This document shows positions 55,954-64,000 of a DNA stretch of 64,000 nt, piece after piece. A program made the position numbers and the translations under genes. The notes under the pieces were generated by a model. The model saw only the letters and a program-made list of their open reading frames with translations. It did no database searches and was not told the DNA's origin. Source of the stretch: Avidesulfovibrio sp964369685 (GTDB lineage: Bacteria > Desulfobacterota > Desulfovibrionia > Desulfovibrionales > Desulfovibrionaceae); NCBI GenBank assembly GCA_964369685.1, contig CAYJFB010000006.1, positions 42,143 to 106,142 on the forward strand, written 5' to 3'. How positions within the stretch are numbered: the stretch's first letter is position 1; each line of letters begins with the position of its first letter.

Positions 55954-56589
55954 CTAAAAAACGTTTGAACGCGCTATGCGCCGTTCAACATCGCGGGTAT
56001 AGGCAGGATCCGTTCCGTAGCGTTCGTCACGCATGGCTTCGACAACTTCACGAGTTGAACGAAAACGACCGTTGTGTACACCGGGCGCACTTGCGGCTTT
56101 TCCCGAAAAAAGGTCGGGATTTTTGCCTTCTGCGGCAAGGTAGCGTGCATGCAGACCTGTTATTGCCATACGAATCAACGTGTCATCGCCTGAGCTTGTT
56201 GTGCGGTTAAAGGCGGCGACTTCTTGTTCGGAGAGGTTGTTGCTCGCCCATTCGGTCATGGCGGCATACCCTTCTTCACCGCCTGCAAGGGTTTTCATTT
56301 CTGAGACAAAATGTTCCGCAACATCTTGTTGTGCTTTGATATAGCGATCTACAACATCGCGTTGAATCCCGACATCGTGCAACTGTTGATAGGAAGCATC
56401 GGAAAGTTTGCCGTTTTCTGCAAACTCTTGTTCGTAGGCTTGAATATCCAAAGGGGCAGGCGTCCCTTGTTGAAGCGTCTTTTCTTGCTCCTGTGCCGCA
56501 AGAGCCATCGGCGCTTGTTGCACAGACGGTTCAGAGATCACCTCGGAAAAACTGTTCTCAGACACTTGAACAGATAATGATTCAGACAT
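55954..56589 (-). CDS. Capsid assembly scaffolding protein (T7 gp9-like)
   Basis: Predicted 211 aa, acidic and Gln/Glu/Ala-rich. GGEEGYAAMTEWASNNLSEQ, followed by EVAAFNRTTSSGD, is the C-terminal feature of podovirus scaffolds. It comes after the portal and before the capsid, as in T7. AAAGGAG precedes the ATG. Confidence 0.85.
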   Translation of the reverse strand: MSESLSVQVSENSFSEVISEPSVQQAPMALAAQEQEKTLQQGTPAPLDIQAYEQEFAENGKLSDASYQQLHDVGIQRDVVDRYIKAQQDVAEHFVSEMKTLAGGEEGYAAMTEWASNNLSEQEVAAFNRTTSSGDDTLIRMAITGLHARYLAAEGKNPDLFSGKAASAPGVHNGRFRSTREVVEAMRDERYGTDPAYTRDVERRIARSNVF

Positions 56590-56696
56590 ACTGTCTCCTT
56601 TAAACGTTTTTTTTTGTCTCAAAAACGGATTTTATCATGCAATACCATGGCGTTCTGAGCAGTGAAGACTCTCTGAGAAAAAAGAACATGTTCTTA

Positions 56697-56841
56697 GATA
56701 GTGTCGTCAAATACGCCTTTTAGCTTTTCTCTGCGTCAGATTTTACGAGCTTTTTCGGTCATGTATGTCTATATACACTTCCTCAAAGCTCGCTCATCTT
56801 CCTTGATGAAAGGCGAAAATTCGTCATTTGACGACACTATC
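56697..56841 (+). mobile_element. 145-bp MITE, copy A (downstream of portal)
   Basis: Starts GATAGTGTCGTCAAAT and ends with the complement of those 16 bases, flanked on both sides by TA. It has no coding capacity. It is about 90% identical to the inverted copy at 58818-58962, and both are exactly 145 bp. TA target duplications and such tips fit a Tc1/mariner-IS630 type non-autonomous element. The transposase is not in the window. It begins 12 bp beyond the portal stop. Confidence 0.8.
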
Positions 56842-56854
56842 TAAAGAAAAAATG

Positions 56855-58590
56855 TTATTGTTGTAAAAGTTGGATAAATTTTTGTCGAATTGTTTTATCT
56901 TTGAACAGTTCTGTCAGCGCAGGCTTAATGAGCTCANNNNNNNNNNNNNNNNNNNNNNNNNNNNNNNNNNNNNNNNNNNNNNNNNNNNNNNNNNNNNNNN
57001 NNNNNNNNNNNNNNNNNNNNNNNNNNNNNNNNNNNNTTGTCGAATTGTTTTATCTTTGAACAGTTCTGTCAGCGCAGGCTTAATGAGCTCAAGAACTTGT
57101 TCTTGATTTTGTTGTGCTTTGAACGCTTGTGTTTCTTGTTCTCGTTGTACTTCGTCTTTCAGGAGCCCTTCCGTAGCAATCCCCATAGAGGCGGCAAGAC
57201 GAAGCAGTGCGTTTGAAGGATTGAGCAGTTCAAAGAAACGTGTGCCGAGTATTTGTTGTCCCGTTGCAAGAAATTCAATCAGTTTTGCACGCTCATTACC
57301 GCGCCCAAAAGCTTCAAAACCCGTGATTACAGCAGGACGAACAAGCCCTTTCGGCAAAACAGGCAGACGCTTTTCTTTCGTCAATCGTACCATCCGCCCG
57401 ACAATATACGGCAATTGAAATTCCTGACTGATCACCGTATACACGCCGCCGAGAGCCGTTTCCAATTCTTGCGCAATCGCCCGTATTTCTTCGGCAGTCA
57501 CATGATTTGCATTGCGTCTCATGCTATCGAGCATGACAAAATTGCCTTTCAGCCGCGCAACAATCGCTTCAGCCTGCGCCGCGGCAATCTGCAAATCACC
57601 CTGTTTATGAACCTGCAACACACTGACATCATCCGCACGCCCTTCGAGGATTGAACCGTTTGCCGCTTCGGCAACAGCCGTCGCACTGGTTATGGCGTTT
57701 GGTTGCACAAAAAATAAAACCTTCGCAGAAGCCGCTGCGCCCTCTAAAAGTGCCCTTGAAAGACTTTCCAGAGTCGTTAAATCGGCTTGCTGCAATTCAA
57801 CATACGAACGTCCATAGTTTTCTCCCGCCACGGCATACATGCGTACGGGAATCCACGGACAGGAATCGGCTTTGTACGTTCCCTCAGATTGCGGCAAGAT
57901 TTCGCCATGACACTCTTGGCGCACACACCATGTATCACCATGCCGTTTAAGCTGTGTATAGAGAGTGATTTCTTGCTCTTGACGCGGCGAACGACTGCGA
58001 ATGGCTTGTGCGGTTGCTTCGGGTAGGGTGTCGAGATGGACGTTTTCTTCGACAATGATTTCAAGCGGCGTACCCGAAGGATCGCGTTCAATAACAAACC
58101 GTGATAACGGAAACAGACGCAACCCCGCTTTGGGGTCGTCATAAAACAAGACATTGCCGCCAACCAACAAATGCAGATTGCCTTCATAAACCACGGGGCG
58201 ATCGCCTGTGCTTTCAATATCCGCCAACACCGCTTGCTCAATGCGTGACAACACGCGCTCAATCGTCGTACGAACATCACGTTCAAACGCTTCATCATTT
58301 TTTTCAAGCGATACCGTATCCACACGCAACCGAAAACACGGCTCATTCGGCGGCAACAATGTGAGCAAAAGTTTGCTTGCCAGATTGGTGACCCCTGAAG
58401 CACCGACCGATTGATACGGTAACGGCAAACTCTGCCCCGAAGCCAAATCGTCAGGCGGAATCAAACAAGGAATCGTCAGTTTAGAACAGGCTCTGGCTCT
58501 GTCTAAATATGAAGCACGATCAAGAGCCAAGGTTTCATAACGACGCGCCACGGTTGTTTCGTGCTGTGCACTCTCAGAGAATTGCGCCAT
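56855..58590 (-). CDS. T7-like portal (head-tail connector), interrupted by an assembly gap
   Basis: The clear part is 518 codons from the ATG to the right edge of the N-run; removing the Ns and one of the two identical 55-bp flanks gives a 526-residue protein ending KFIQLLQQ. T7 gp8 has 536. Family stretches are ALDRASYLDRARACSKLTIP, GASGVTNLASKLLLTLLPP, NLHLLVGGNVLFYD, PLSRFVIERDPSG, GRSYVELQQADLTTLESLSR and HVTAEEIRAIAQELE. It forms the DNA gate. It overlaps the small upstream gene by 17 bp. Confidence 0.9.
56937..57036. other. 100-N scaffold gap with duplicated flanks
   Basis: Exactly 100 N. The 55 bp before it (56882-56936) and after it (57037-57091) are identical. The frame on the left continues the protein from the right only if one copy and the Ns are removed. 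No sequence is probably missing. Confidence 0.9.
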
Positions 58591-58798
58591 TGCCTGTTCC
58601 TGTGCTGTTCATGCCGCCAAGATTGAGCTTTATCCGCAAAGCTGATGTGCCTTTGCTTTTGGATAATGCCGCTTCTCGGTCAACAGTATTTTTTGTCATT
58701 TTTGGTGCCGTGGCCACTTCTTCCGGCTCAGGAGGCGTCATGGCTACAGTCGGTGCCACTTGCTCGGGAGCCTCATATTTTGGTGAACTGAATGACAT
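58574..58798 (-). CDS. Small phage protein before the portal
   Basis: Predicted 74 aa, Pro/Glu/Ala-rich start (SFSSPKYEAPEQVAPTV) and a C-terminus LRIKLNLGGMNSTGTGNG. Small proteins of this kind precede the portal in many podoviruses. GAGAGGAA lies before the ATG. The function is unknown. Confidence 0.6.
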   Translation of the reverse strand: MSFSSPKYEAPEQVAPTVAMTPPEPEEVATAPKMTKNTVDREAALSKSKGTSALRIKLNLGGMNSTGTGNGAIL

Positions 58799-58817
58799 GC
58801 GTTCCTCTCTTTTTTTA

Positions 58818-58962
58818 GATAGTGCCGTCAAATGACGAATTTTCGTGTTTTATCAAGGAAGATGAGCGAACTTTAAGGGAGTGTATATAGACATACATGA
58901 CCGAAAAAGCTCGTGATATCTGACGCAGAGAAAAGCGAAAAGACGTATTTGACGACACTATC
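58818..58962 (-). mobile_element. 145-bp MITE, copy B (inverted), upstream of the portal cluster
   Basis: Same element as copy A in opposite orientation, with GATAGTGCCGTCAAAT and GATAGTGTCGTCAAAT tips and TA on both sides. Its inner sequence (CGGTCATGTATGTCTATATA) is shared with copy A. Its left tip supplies the stop codon of the GNAT-like gene. Confidence 0.8.
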
Positions 58963-59527
58963 TAGGGGAGTCTGTTTCTTTTATCTTTGCCAAAGCGGCT
59001 TGCAATGAAGCGGGCGTACATAAACCCAAAAAGGCCTCATGATATTCCATACGTTGTTTGCGTTCATTGAACCACGCATGATACCCGGGCACAGAACCAA
59101 GTTCTTGAAATCCCACTTTTTTGGCGAACATATACGCGTGTTGAAATCGACGAGAAGTAAGACCAAACAACGCACTGAGACCATTTGCAAAAACAAGATC
59201 AAGAAAACGTTGTGCAATAGAGATGGCGTGCGGACGACCTGCACGAAAAAAAGCGGTGTGGATGTGTGCCGTGGTGCCTTTAAACTGATCGAAAATAGCT
59301 ACGGCAAAAGGCTTATCAACGGCGTCATAGATCGCATAAAACCATACCTGTCGGTGTGTGACACTGTCATAAAATGATTGTGGAGAGTAAATGCTCCTGT
59401 CTGAAAAAAGAAAACGCGCCAGCCCTTCACGACATAACTGAACATACAACGCCTCAATCTCGCCTTCACGAAAGGTGTTGAATCTGCCTGAAATGCTACA
59501 ACGACAAAGGATGGTTTGCTCCGACAC
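58958..59527 (-). CDS. Phage GNAT-like protein, 3' end altered by a MITE
   Basis: Predicted 189 aa. YAIYDAVDKPFAVAIFDQFK, HTAFFRAGRPHAISIAQRFL and FQHAYMFAKKVGFQELG suggest the GNAT acyltransferase fold; T7 gp13 is a comparable virion-associated protein. GGAGGTGA is 6 nt before a GTG start. The TAG stop lies in the MITE tip (copy B), so the original C-terminus has been replaced by about two to three codons. It overlaps the preceding gene by 32 bp. Confidence 0.65.
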   Translation of the reverse strand: MSEQTILCRCSISGRFNTFREGEIEALYVQLCREGLARFLFSDRSIYSPQSFYDSVTHRQVWFYAIYDAVDKPFAVAIFDQFKGTTAHIHTAFFRAGRPHAISIAQRFLDLVFANGLSALFGLTSRRFQHAYMFAKKVGFQELGSVPGYHAWFNERKQRMEYHEAFLGLCTPASLQAALAKIKETDSPR

Positions 59528-59714
59528 GTTCTGTCACCTCCAGTTGTTGCCACAAATAACGCACCAAATCGCGCTTGCCTGCATACATCCAGATCTCACG
59601 TTCGGTATCATTGACCCGTGGGCAACGCTCAGGAAAAGCGCGTTCCAAGGTTTCAAGCATGTCACGACTCAAACTCGGAATTTTTAATTCTGATTTATTG
59701 GGTATTCGTTTCAT
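59496..59714 (-). CDS. Small conserved-looking phage protein
   Basis: Predicted 72 aa: KIPSLSRDMLETLERAFP, then CPRVNDTEREIWMYAGKRDL and VRYLWQQL. Short proteins with this DREIW-AG-R pattern occur near the portal of podoviruses. AAAAGGA lies before this ATG; starts 15 and about 5 residues upstream in frame have no ribosome site. The function is unknown. Confidence 0.6.
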   Translation of the reverse strand: MKRIPNKSELKIPSLSRDMLETLERAFPERCPRVNDTEREIWMYAGKRDLVRYLWQQLEVTERVGANHPLSL

Positions 59715-59784
59715 GGCAATCCTTTTCATATCATCTTGAGTTTTATTCTTTTTTGAGGCCATTGCTTCATAAAAAATAAACAAC

Positions 59785-60078
59785 TCATGACAAAAGTTCA
59801 TGACGAATAAAATCATTGACTGCCTGAAATTCAGGACGTACGCCTTCTGCGTGGTTCACGGCATTTTTTGCCATACCCAACATGTCTTGCGGTGTCAGGC
59901 CACACTGCTCAAGCACAAGCATTGTAGCACTCAATAAACCAAGCAGATTTGCACCCTTATGCGGACGCTGTTGCAAACCGTTCACAACAGTCATGGCCGA
60001 TTCCGCCGCCATAATTAAAGGCGCATTACACAACGCGTCACGCAATGACAACGCTTGAAAAGAAGAATTTGATGACAT
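59785..60078 (-). CDS. Small phage protein at the start of the late module
   Basis: Predicted 97 aa: LRDALCNAPLIMAAESAMTV, NLLGLLSATMLVLEQCGLTP, QDMLGMAKNAVNHA. It resembles small podovirus proteins of unknown function. AAGGGA precedes the ATG. It is the first gene of the minus-strand module; upstream, the strand changes and the effector promoter begins. Confidence 0.55.
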   Translation of the reverse strand: MSSNSSFQALSLRDALCNAPLIMAAESAMTVVNGLQQRPHKGANLLGLLSATMLVLEQCGLTPQDMLGMAKNAVNHAEGVRPEFQAVNDFIRHELLS

Positions 60079-60232
60079 ATTGTATCCCTTTTGTTGAGAG
60101 TTGTTTTTTCGTTTAGGAGGATAAAATGTCATCTCATTGTTTTTATTTATTTTATTAAAAACTTGTATCACGAGTCTTTGTAGCATACAGTTATTCAATC
60201 TTTTTCATATCAACTTTGTTTGTATCTTGACG

Positions 60233-60260
60233 ACAATGTTGTTGGCACTGCAAACATTGT
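60233..60260. promoter_or_regulatory. Dyad upstream of the third effector promoter
   Basis: Perfect 8-bp arms ACAATGTT and AACATTGT, 12 bp apart, about 105 bp upstream of the -24 element. This is a usual place for an enhancer-binding protein. No regulator is assigned. Confidence 0.4.
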
Positions 60261-60362
60261 TGGCAATCAGAATACACCTCACCATACATTAAGAACATAT
60301 TTTTGAAGACAGTTATTCCCCAAAATGGTATATTGGCAGTGACGTATACAGCAACACAGTTA

Positions 60363-60378
60363 TGGCACGGCATTTGCT
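60363..60378 (+). promoter_or_regulatory. Sigma-54 promoter of the third effector operon
   Basis: TGGCACGGCATTTGCT matches the RpoN consensus TGGCACG-N4-TTGCW at every fixed base. It lies about 100 bp before the effector start codon on the same strand. Confidence 0.75.
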
Positions 60379-60473
60379 AGTAACATGCTATCAAAGGCAC
60401 ACGCCTTTCTTTCAATTAAAAAATACATCTGTCTTATAGTTATTCATAGGACAGCTTTTTAGGAGCAGATATT

Positions 60474-61805
60474 ATGGGACTCAACAGCTTAACCATTCCT
60501 ACCAGAGTGACCACACAACCGACCGATGTTACACTTCCCCAACAAGGTCCTGCCGGCACCCCTCATGGTGCTGAAGTTGCACGGGGTCACCAAGAAGCAA
60601 CGCAACAACTTGGACATCGTTTCCAAATCCAACCCGCGAGAGCCTTACAGCCCGCACCGATCACCGCCGGTATGGCTGAGGCGGCACAACCCATGGATAA
60701 CAGTCGCATCCTTATGCCTTTTCGGGGTACGCAGGTGTATATGCCTACAGCCGGTGTTTCCGGAGAGAACGTGGGAGCAAAAATACAACAATTTGTCAGA
60801 GAAGGCGAAGCGATCTATACAAACATTCTGAACGGTGGGTATGACGGCGTGCAGCCCCACAAACAAGAGACCGCAAAATTGATGTGGTTCTTGCAAGCCT
60901 TGGGTTCTCAAAATGCCAACACCTCCAATGGCAGCGCGCAGTCGGGTATGTTCAGAGAAGGTGCTTTTATGATTGCCGATCCTGATGGCAAGTTGGAAGC
61001 GTTTTTAACTCAAGCCAATTCTTATGATCGCAAATCAAGCCATATGAAAGAATTTCAAAAATGTGGTTCGGAATTTAAACATCATGGTGTTGATCTTCGT
61101 AACGTCGAGACACCGAATGAGCGTCAAACTGTGCTTTTTGCACGCTTGCCTACCCATGCAGAAGTTGCGGCCAGCCCCATGAACAGCACGCTTCCCCGCG
61201 GCGCAAATGATACACGGATGCTTTTTGTTAAAATGGAATCTCACGGTTGTCGTGGACTGAGCTTTAAAGGCAGCGGCACACCCATTCCTGACGGTGAAAG
61301 CCCAAATATCGGCAAAGGCATCAAGCGTTTCTTTCTCAATGCAAAGGATTTTATGGGACATTCGCTTGGTTTTGCCAAATCACTGTATCAACGCTTTGGT
61401 GGCGGAACACAGCCTGCAAACAACAATAAAGAACGTTTGCCCTCTGAAGTCAAAACAGACTATCAAACACTGATAAAGTTCCTGAAAGCCGTGGCGACAC
61501 AATCCTCTGTAACGGAGACTCCCGGCGGAGCAGAGAGCCTCCAGATGCTCATCAGCACGTTGGAACTCAACGGACCGAAGGGGACTTCAACAGGCATTAA
61601 TCAAATGCATGAAGCTCTTGGGATGGCTCTGGATCAGTGTGCAGCGTATAGAACAAACCACTCGTTGAGTGATGGTGTACTGGGTCATATAATGCGAGAG
61701 ATCACAGAAACAGACACACGAATCACTGCAGGGCGCTCACATCTTGAGCAACGCATCGGCAATGAAGTCATCCTCATGCAAGATGCTATGCGAGCGGGTG
61801 TATAG
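60474..61805 (+). CDS. Candidate type III secreted effector with two downstream chaperones
   Basis: Predicted 443 aa soluble protein, family not recognised. The N-terminus GLNSLTIPTRVTTQPTDVTL is Ser/Thr/Pro-rich and its first residues resemble those of the 753-aa effector (NSLTIPT vs NSITVNT). A central domain (about 75-310) has MFREGAFMIADPDGKLEAFL, RKSSHMKEFQKCG and RMLFVKMESHGCRGLSFKGS. The C-terminal third is helical. It lacks the GKPLT modules. AGGAG precedes the ATG. Two CesT-like chaperone genes follow, which is the main reason for the effector call. It borders the phage module, as effectors often do. Confidence 0.65.
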   Translation: MGLNSLTIPTRVTTQPTDVTLPQQGPAGTPHGAEVARGHQEATQQLGHRFQIQPARALQPAPITAGMAEAAQPMDNSRILMPFRGTQVYMPTAGVSGENVGAKIQQFVREGEAIYTNILNGGYDGVQPHKQETAKLMWFLQALGSQNANTSNGSAQSGMFREGAFMIADPDGKLEAFLTQANSYDRKSSHMKEFQKCGSEFKHHGVDLRNVETPNERQTVLFARLPTHAEVAASPMNSTLPRGANDTRMLFVKMESHGCRGLSFKGSGTPIPDGESPNIGKGIKRFFLNAKDFMGHSLGFAKSLYQRFGGGTQPANNNKERLPSEVKTDYQTLIKFLKAVATQSSVTETPGGAESLQMLISTLELNGPKGTSTGINQMHEALGMALDQCAAYRTNHSLSDGVLGHIMREITETDTRITAGRSHLEQRIGNEVILMQDAMRAGV

Positions 61806-61967
61806 TCGCTGAAAAAAAGTGTGTTGCTCAAGATCTATTTTTTCGATATGTCTTTGACAACACGCTTCATAATAACGTTACATAAAGAATATCAGGCATT
61901 TAGTATATGCTTGATATTCTTTATGGTATTGGTTCGCTTCATACAACACAACCGATGGGGTTTTTTC

Positions 61968-62381
61968 ATGAGCAAAGAACAAGCAAAAAAGCTTTTTCAA
62001 GCGTTGTCCGACCACATGCAACTGGCATCCACGGATCTTCCTGCTATGGATTTTGACAGCGAAGAACCGTTTTCTTTTTCTGCGAACGGGGTGTCTTCTT
62101 TTTTGACGTACAATGATGAATTTGAAGAATTTTTTGTTCTCAGCTATGTGGCACCGTTGCCTGCCGAGAATCGCGCGTCATATGTTCGTGAATTGTTGGA
62201 AGGTTGTTATCTTTGGGCGGGAACGGCCGGGGGCATTCTCGGTCTTGACGACGAATCTTCGTATGTGTCTTTAAGTTTACGTATCCCCGTAGAAAAAACC
62301 GATTCCTTGGGATTTATTGACCGACTCATGAAGCATTATGACATGGCAAAATATTGGCAAGAACGCCTTCAAAATGCATAA
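61968..62381 (+). CDS. CesT-family type III secretion chaperone
   Basis: Predicted 137 aa acidic protein. The CesT plan is visible: N-terminal helix (KEQAKKLFQALSDHMQL), beta region (VSSFLTYNDEFEEFFVLSYV) and the signature-like LEGCYLWAGTAGGILGLDDE, then VSLSLRIPVEK and a terminal helix. A GGGG stretch precedes the chosen ATG at moderate distance. Its client is probably the effector just upstream. Confidence 0.78.
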   Translation: MSKEQAKKLFQALSDHMQLASTDLPAMDFDSEEPFSFSANGVSSFLTYNDEFEEFFVLSYVAPLPAENRASYVRELLEGCYLWAGTAGGILGLDDESSYVSLSLRIPVEKTDSLGFIDRLMKHYDMAKYWQERLQNA

Positions 62382-62426
62382 ACATTGTGCGTGAATGATT
62401 CGTACATACCCAAAAAGGAAACACCT

Positions 62427-62879
62427 ATGTACAAAGAAGATATTGCATACTTGGTACGCAGTCTTGGAGAAGCCGTCGGCGATCCGACCATTGAACTTGA
62501 TGAAGAGAACTATTGTGAGACGCAACTCAACGAACGAACAGTGTCGTTTCTCTATGAACCTGAAAACGAGGCGTTATTAATCAAGGTAACCGTTGCTCCT
62601 GCGGACACGCTTGATCTGGAACATTTGTTGCGGAAAAATCATTTTTGGGGTGAAACGGGCGGCGGCATGTTTTGTTTGCATCCCAATGAAAATATGGTTT
62701 ATTCATTCATGCGACTTTCCTTTCCTCTTTCTAACGAGCCGATTTATCCAACGTTTTTGTGTGATATCTTACCAAACCTTCTTGGTGCGGCAGAAGCGGC
62801 TCCTGAATTGAAAGAGTTGTCTGTCTCAGCAATCAAGCAAAACGCACTCCCTTTTGTTGATCCCCTTCAGTTTGCTTAG
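62427..62879 (+). CDS. CesT-family type III secretion chaperone, second copy
   Basis: Predicted 150 aa. It has the CesT hallmark RKNHFWGETGGGMFCLHPNE and YSFMRLSFPL, with an N-terminal helix (YKEDIAYLVRSLGEAV). AAAAAGGA lies 10 nt before the ATG. Two chaperones after one effector suggest either a heterodimer, as in SycN-YscB, or a second client elsewhere. Confidence 0.78.
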   Translation: MYKEDIAYLVRSLGEAVGDPTIELDEENYCETQLNERTVSFLYEPENEALLIKVTVAPADTLDLEHLLRKNHFWGETGGGMFCLHPNENMVYSFMRLSFPLSNEPIYPTFLCDILPNLLGAAEAAPELKELSVSAIKQNALPFVDPLQFA

Positions 62880-62956
62880 AACCTATGCTTGTTTTCTGAA
62901 GGGGATAAACTCAAATGACTCTGAGAGCCGTTTTGCTATAAAAAAGGGATGCTGTT

Positions 62957-63988
62957 ATGGTCGCTCGCTCATCTGTTCGTTTTAATGAAAAGAGTACAAA
63001 CCATACGGAGAAGGATTTGCTCAGCGAATGTGTACTTCCCGAACCGGCAACACAATTTCTTTCATGGCTCACGGCTCAACGCAATCTTGCAGAAAATACC
63101 TGCCTTGCATATCGCAATGATATTGAACAATTTGAACTGTTTTTACAAAAAAACAACACATCGCTGGCAAAGCCTGAACAGATTACCCGTGATGACGTGC
63201 GTGATTTTGTGGCTGTTTTGCATTTGGATAACCAAGCAAAGAGTTCCATAGCGCGTAAGCTGTCTGCGTTACGCACGCTATTTCGGTATTTTCAGCGTCA
63301 GGGGCAAGTTCAAGCAAGCCCAGTTCAGGGAGTTCATAATCCAAAGCAGGCGTTGCGCCATCCGCAGATGTTGAATGTTGATCAGGCTTTTGCACTCCTT
63401 GGGGAATTGCCGTGCGAAACAGAAGAAACCGGCAATGCAAACGCAGTCTTCGAAACGCAAGACAGCATTGTGCGAAAACGGGATCAAGCCCTTGGTGAAC
63501 TGTTATACGGCGCAGGCTTGCGTATTTCTGAAGCACTCGGTTTAAATCTTGACAACATTGATATGGAAGAAGGACTTGTCCGTGTTTTGGGAAAGGGACA
63601 AAAAGAACGTCTGACACCGATTGGTGGTGCGTGTCGTGTTGCGCTCATACACTGGTTACAGGTGCGTTCGTTATTGCATCCGACTGATGATCAGGCTGTC
63701 TTTGTGGGTGTCCGCGGCAAACGGTTGAATCGTCGTCAAGGCGCGCGTATTGTTGAAGGAATGGGGCTTGAAGCACACTTGCCGCAGCGTCTTGCACCGC
63801 ACACGTTGCGACATTCTTTTGCGACGCATCTTTTGGAAGGCGGCGCCGATTTGCGTGCGGTACAAGAACTTCTCGGACACGCACGCCTATCAACAACACA
63901 ACGGTATACCCATTTAACCCTTGAACACCTCATGCAAGTGATTGATAACGCACATCCAAGAGCAACAGAAAAAGACAAAAAAGACTAA
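62957..63988 (+). CDS. xerC: Tyrosine recombinase XerC/XerD
   Basis: Predicted 343 aa. The N-terminal SAM-like domain (FLSWLTAQRNLAENTCLAYR) precedes the catalytic domain with Arg (GAGLRISEALGLNL), Lys (LGKGQKERLTPIG), His-x-x-Arg (HTLRHSFATHLLEGG) and the terminal LLGHARLSTTQRYTH carrying the active tyrosine. It fits chromosomal XerC/D that resolves dimers at dif, rather than a phage integrase. It is slightly longer than usual because of an insert near residue 150. AAGGGA precedes the ATG. Confidence 0.9.
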   Translation: MVARSSVRFNEKSTNHTEKDLLSECVLPEPATQFLSWLTAQRNLAENTCLAYRNDIEQFELFLQKNNTSLAKPEQITRDDVRDFVAVLHLDNQAKSSIARKLSALRTLFRYFQRQGQVQASPVQGVHNPKQALRHPQMLNVDQAFALLGELPCETEETGNANAVFETQDSIVRKRDQALGELLYGAGLRISEALGLNLDNIDMEEGLVRVLGKGQKERLTPIGGACRVALIHWLQVRSLLHPTDDQAVFVGVRGKRLNRRQGARIVEGMGLEAHLPQRLAPHTLRHSFATHLLEGGADLRAVQELLGHARLSTTQRYTHLTLEHLMQVIDNAHPRATEKDKKD

Positions 63989-64000
63989 CTCTCTATAAAT

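Larger units (their letters stand above)
60079..60473. other. Regulatory region between the phage module and the third effector
   Basis: Contains a perfect dyad (ACAATGTT, 12 bp, AACATTGT at 60233-60260) and a consensus sigma-54 promoter (60363-60378). A cysteine-rich minus-strand frame here is not believed. A TAGCATACAG and GGTATATTGG stretch shows no further signals. Confidence 0.5.

Noticed and set aside
60191..60373. Cysteine-rich 60-codon minus-strand frame (CQQCLQCQQHC)
   Set aside because: No ribosome site, it runs across the sigma-54 promoter and dyad of the third effector, and the cysteine pattern comes from the repeated TTGTTGGCA stretches.
44048..60473. T7 RNA polymerase-type promoters in the late module
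   Set aside because: No sequence close to the T7 promoter consensus was found in the intergenic gaps; transcription probably relies on host polymerase.
62957..63988. XerC-like recombinase as the integrase of the phage module
   Set aside because: Its features fit the chromosomal XerC/D, it is separated from the phage genes by an effector operon, and no att-like direct repeats flanking the module were recognised.

Overview
The window looks like a draft contig of a host-associated member of the Desulfovibrionaceae (sulfate/sulfite-reducing Desulfobacterota). The evidence is a complete hmcABCDEF operon with a 16-haem HmcA, an NfnAB-type transhydrogenase pair, a type III glutamine synthetase, and several CesT-like type III secretion chaperones with their likely effectors. 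Base composition is fairly balanced, with AT-rich intergenic DNA. No type III secretion apparatus gene lies in the window, and the genus is not assigned.

Layout. 1-4.6 kb: partial dCache chemoreceptor, nfnAB and an RlmM-like methyltransferase. 5.3-12.0 kb: hmcABCDEF, carrying electrons between periplasmic cytochromes and cytoplasmic iron-sulfur proteins. 12.2-16.2 kb (minus strand): ilvE, dnaX, ebfC, recR. 16.6-18.9 kb: TSUP and purine permeases. 19.0-23.0 kb: two related candidate effectors and a chaperone. 23.2-27.2 kb: glnN and a NifA-like activator, with a consensus sigma-54 promoter and a dyad upstream of glnN. 27.4-34.4 kb: RND efflux operon ending in a flavodoxin-fold gene. 34.6-36.6 kb: an AAA ATPase + DUF4276-like pair that could be a defence module. 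36.9-41.8 kb: two c-di-GMP proteins around a tRNA-Lys gene. 42.0-44.0 kb: ybgF and dprA.

44.0-60.1 kb: a T7-like podovirus late module, all on the minus strand (portal, scaffold, lysozyme, capsid, tail tube A/B, core proteins, fibre, terminase). It has no recognisable polymerase, replication, integrase or repressor gene. Two 145-bp MITEs in inverted orientation flank the portal region. A 100-N gap in the portal is flanked by the same 55 bp on both sides and is probably a scaffolding artefact. 60.4-62.9 kb: a third candidate effector with two chaperones, behind a consensus sigma-54 promoter. 63-64 kb: xerC.

Most worth following up: all three effector genes have a -24/-12 type element about 100 bp before the start codon, which suggests RpoN control. 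Two effectors share an N-terminal domain and a repeated GKPLT-type module. dnaX has an A9 slippery run placed to make a gamma-like short form. A structured RNA with an anti-Shine-Dalgarno loop may follow tRNA-Lys. A composite palindromic repeat family is dispersed between genes, and its hairpins also occur inside the phage module.
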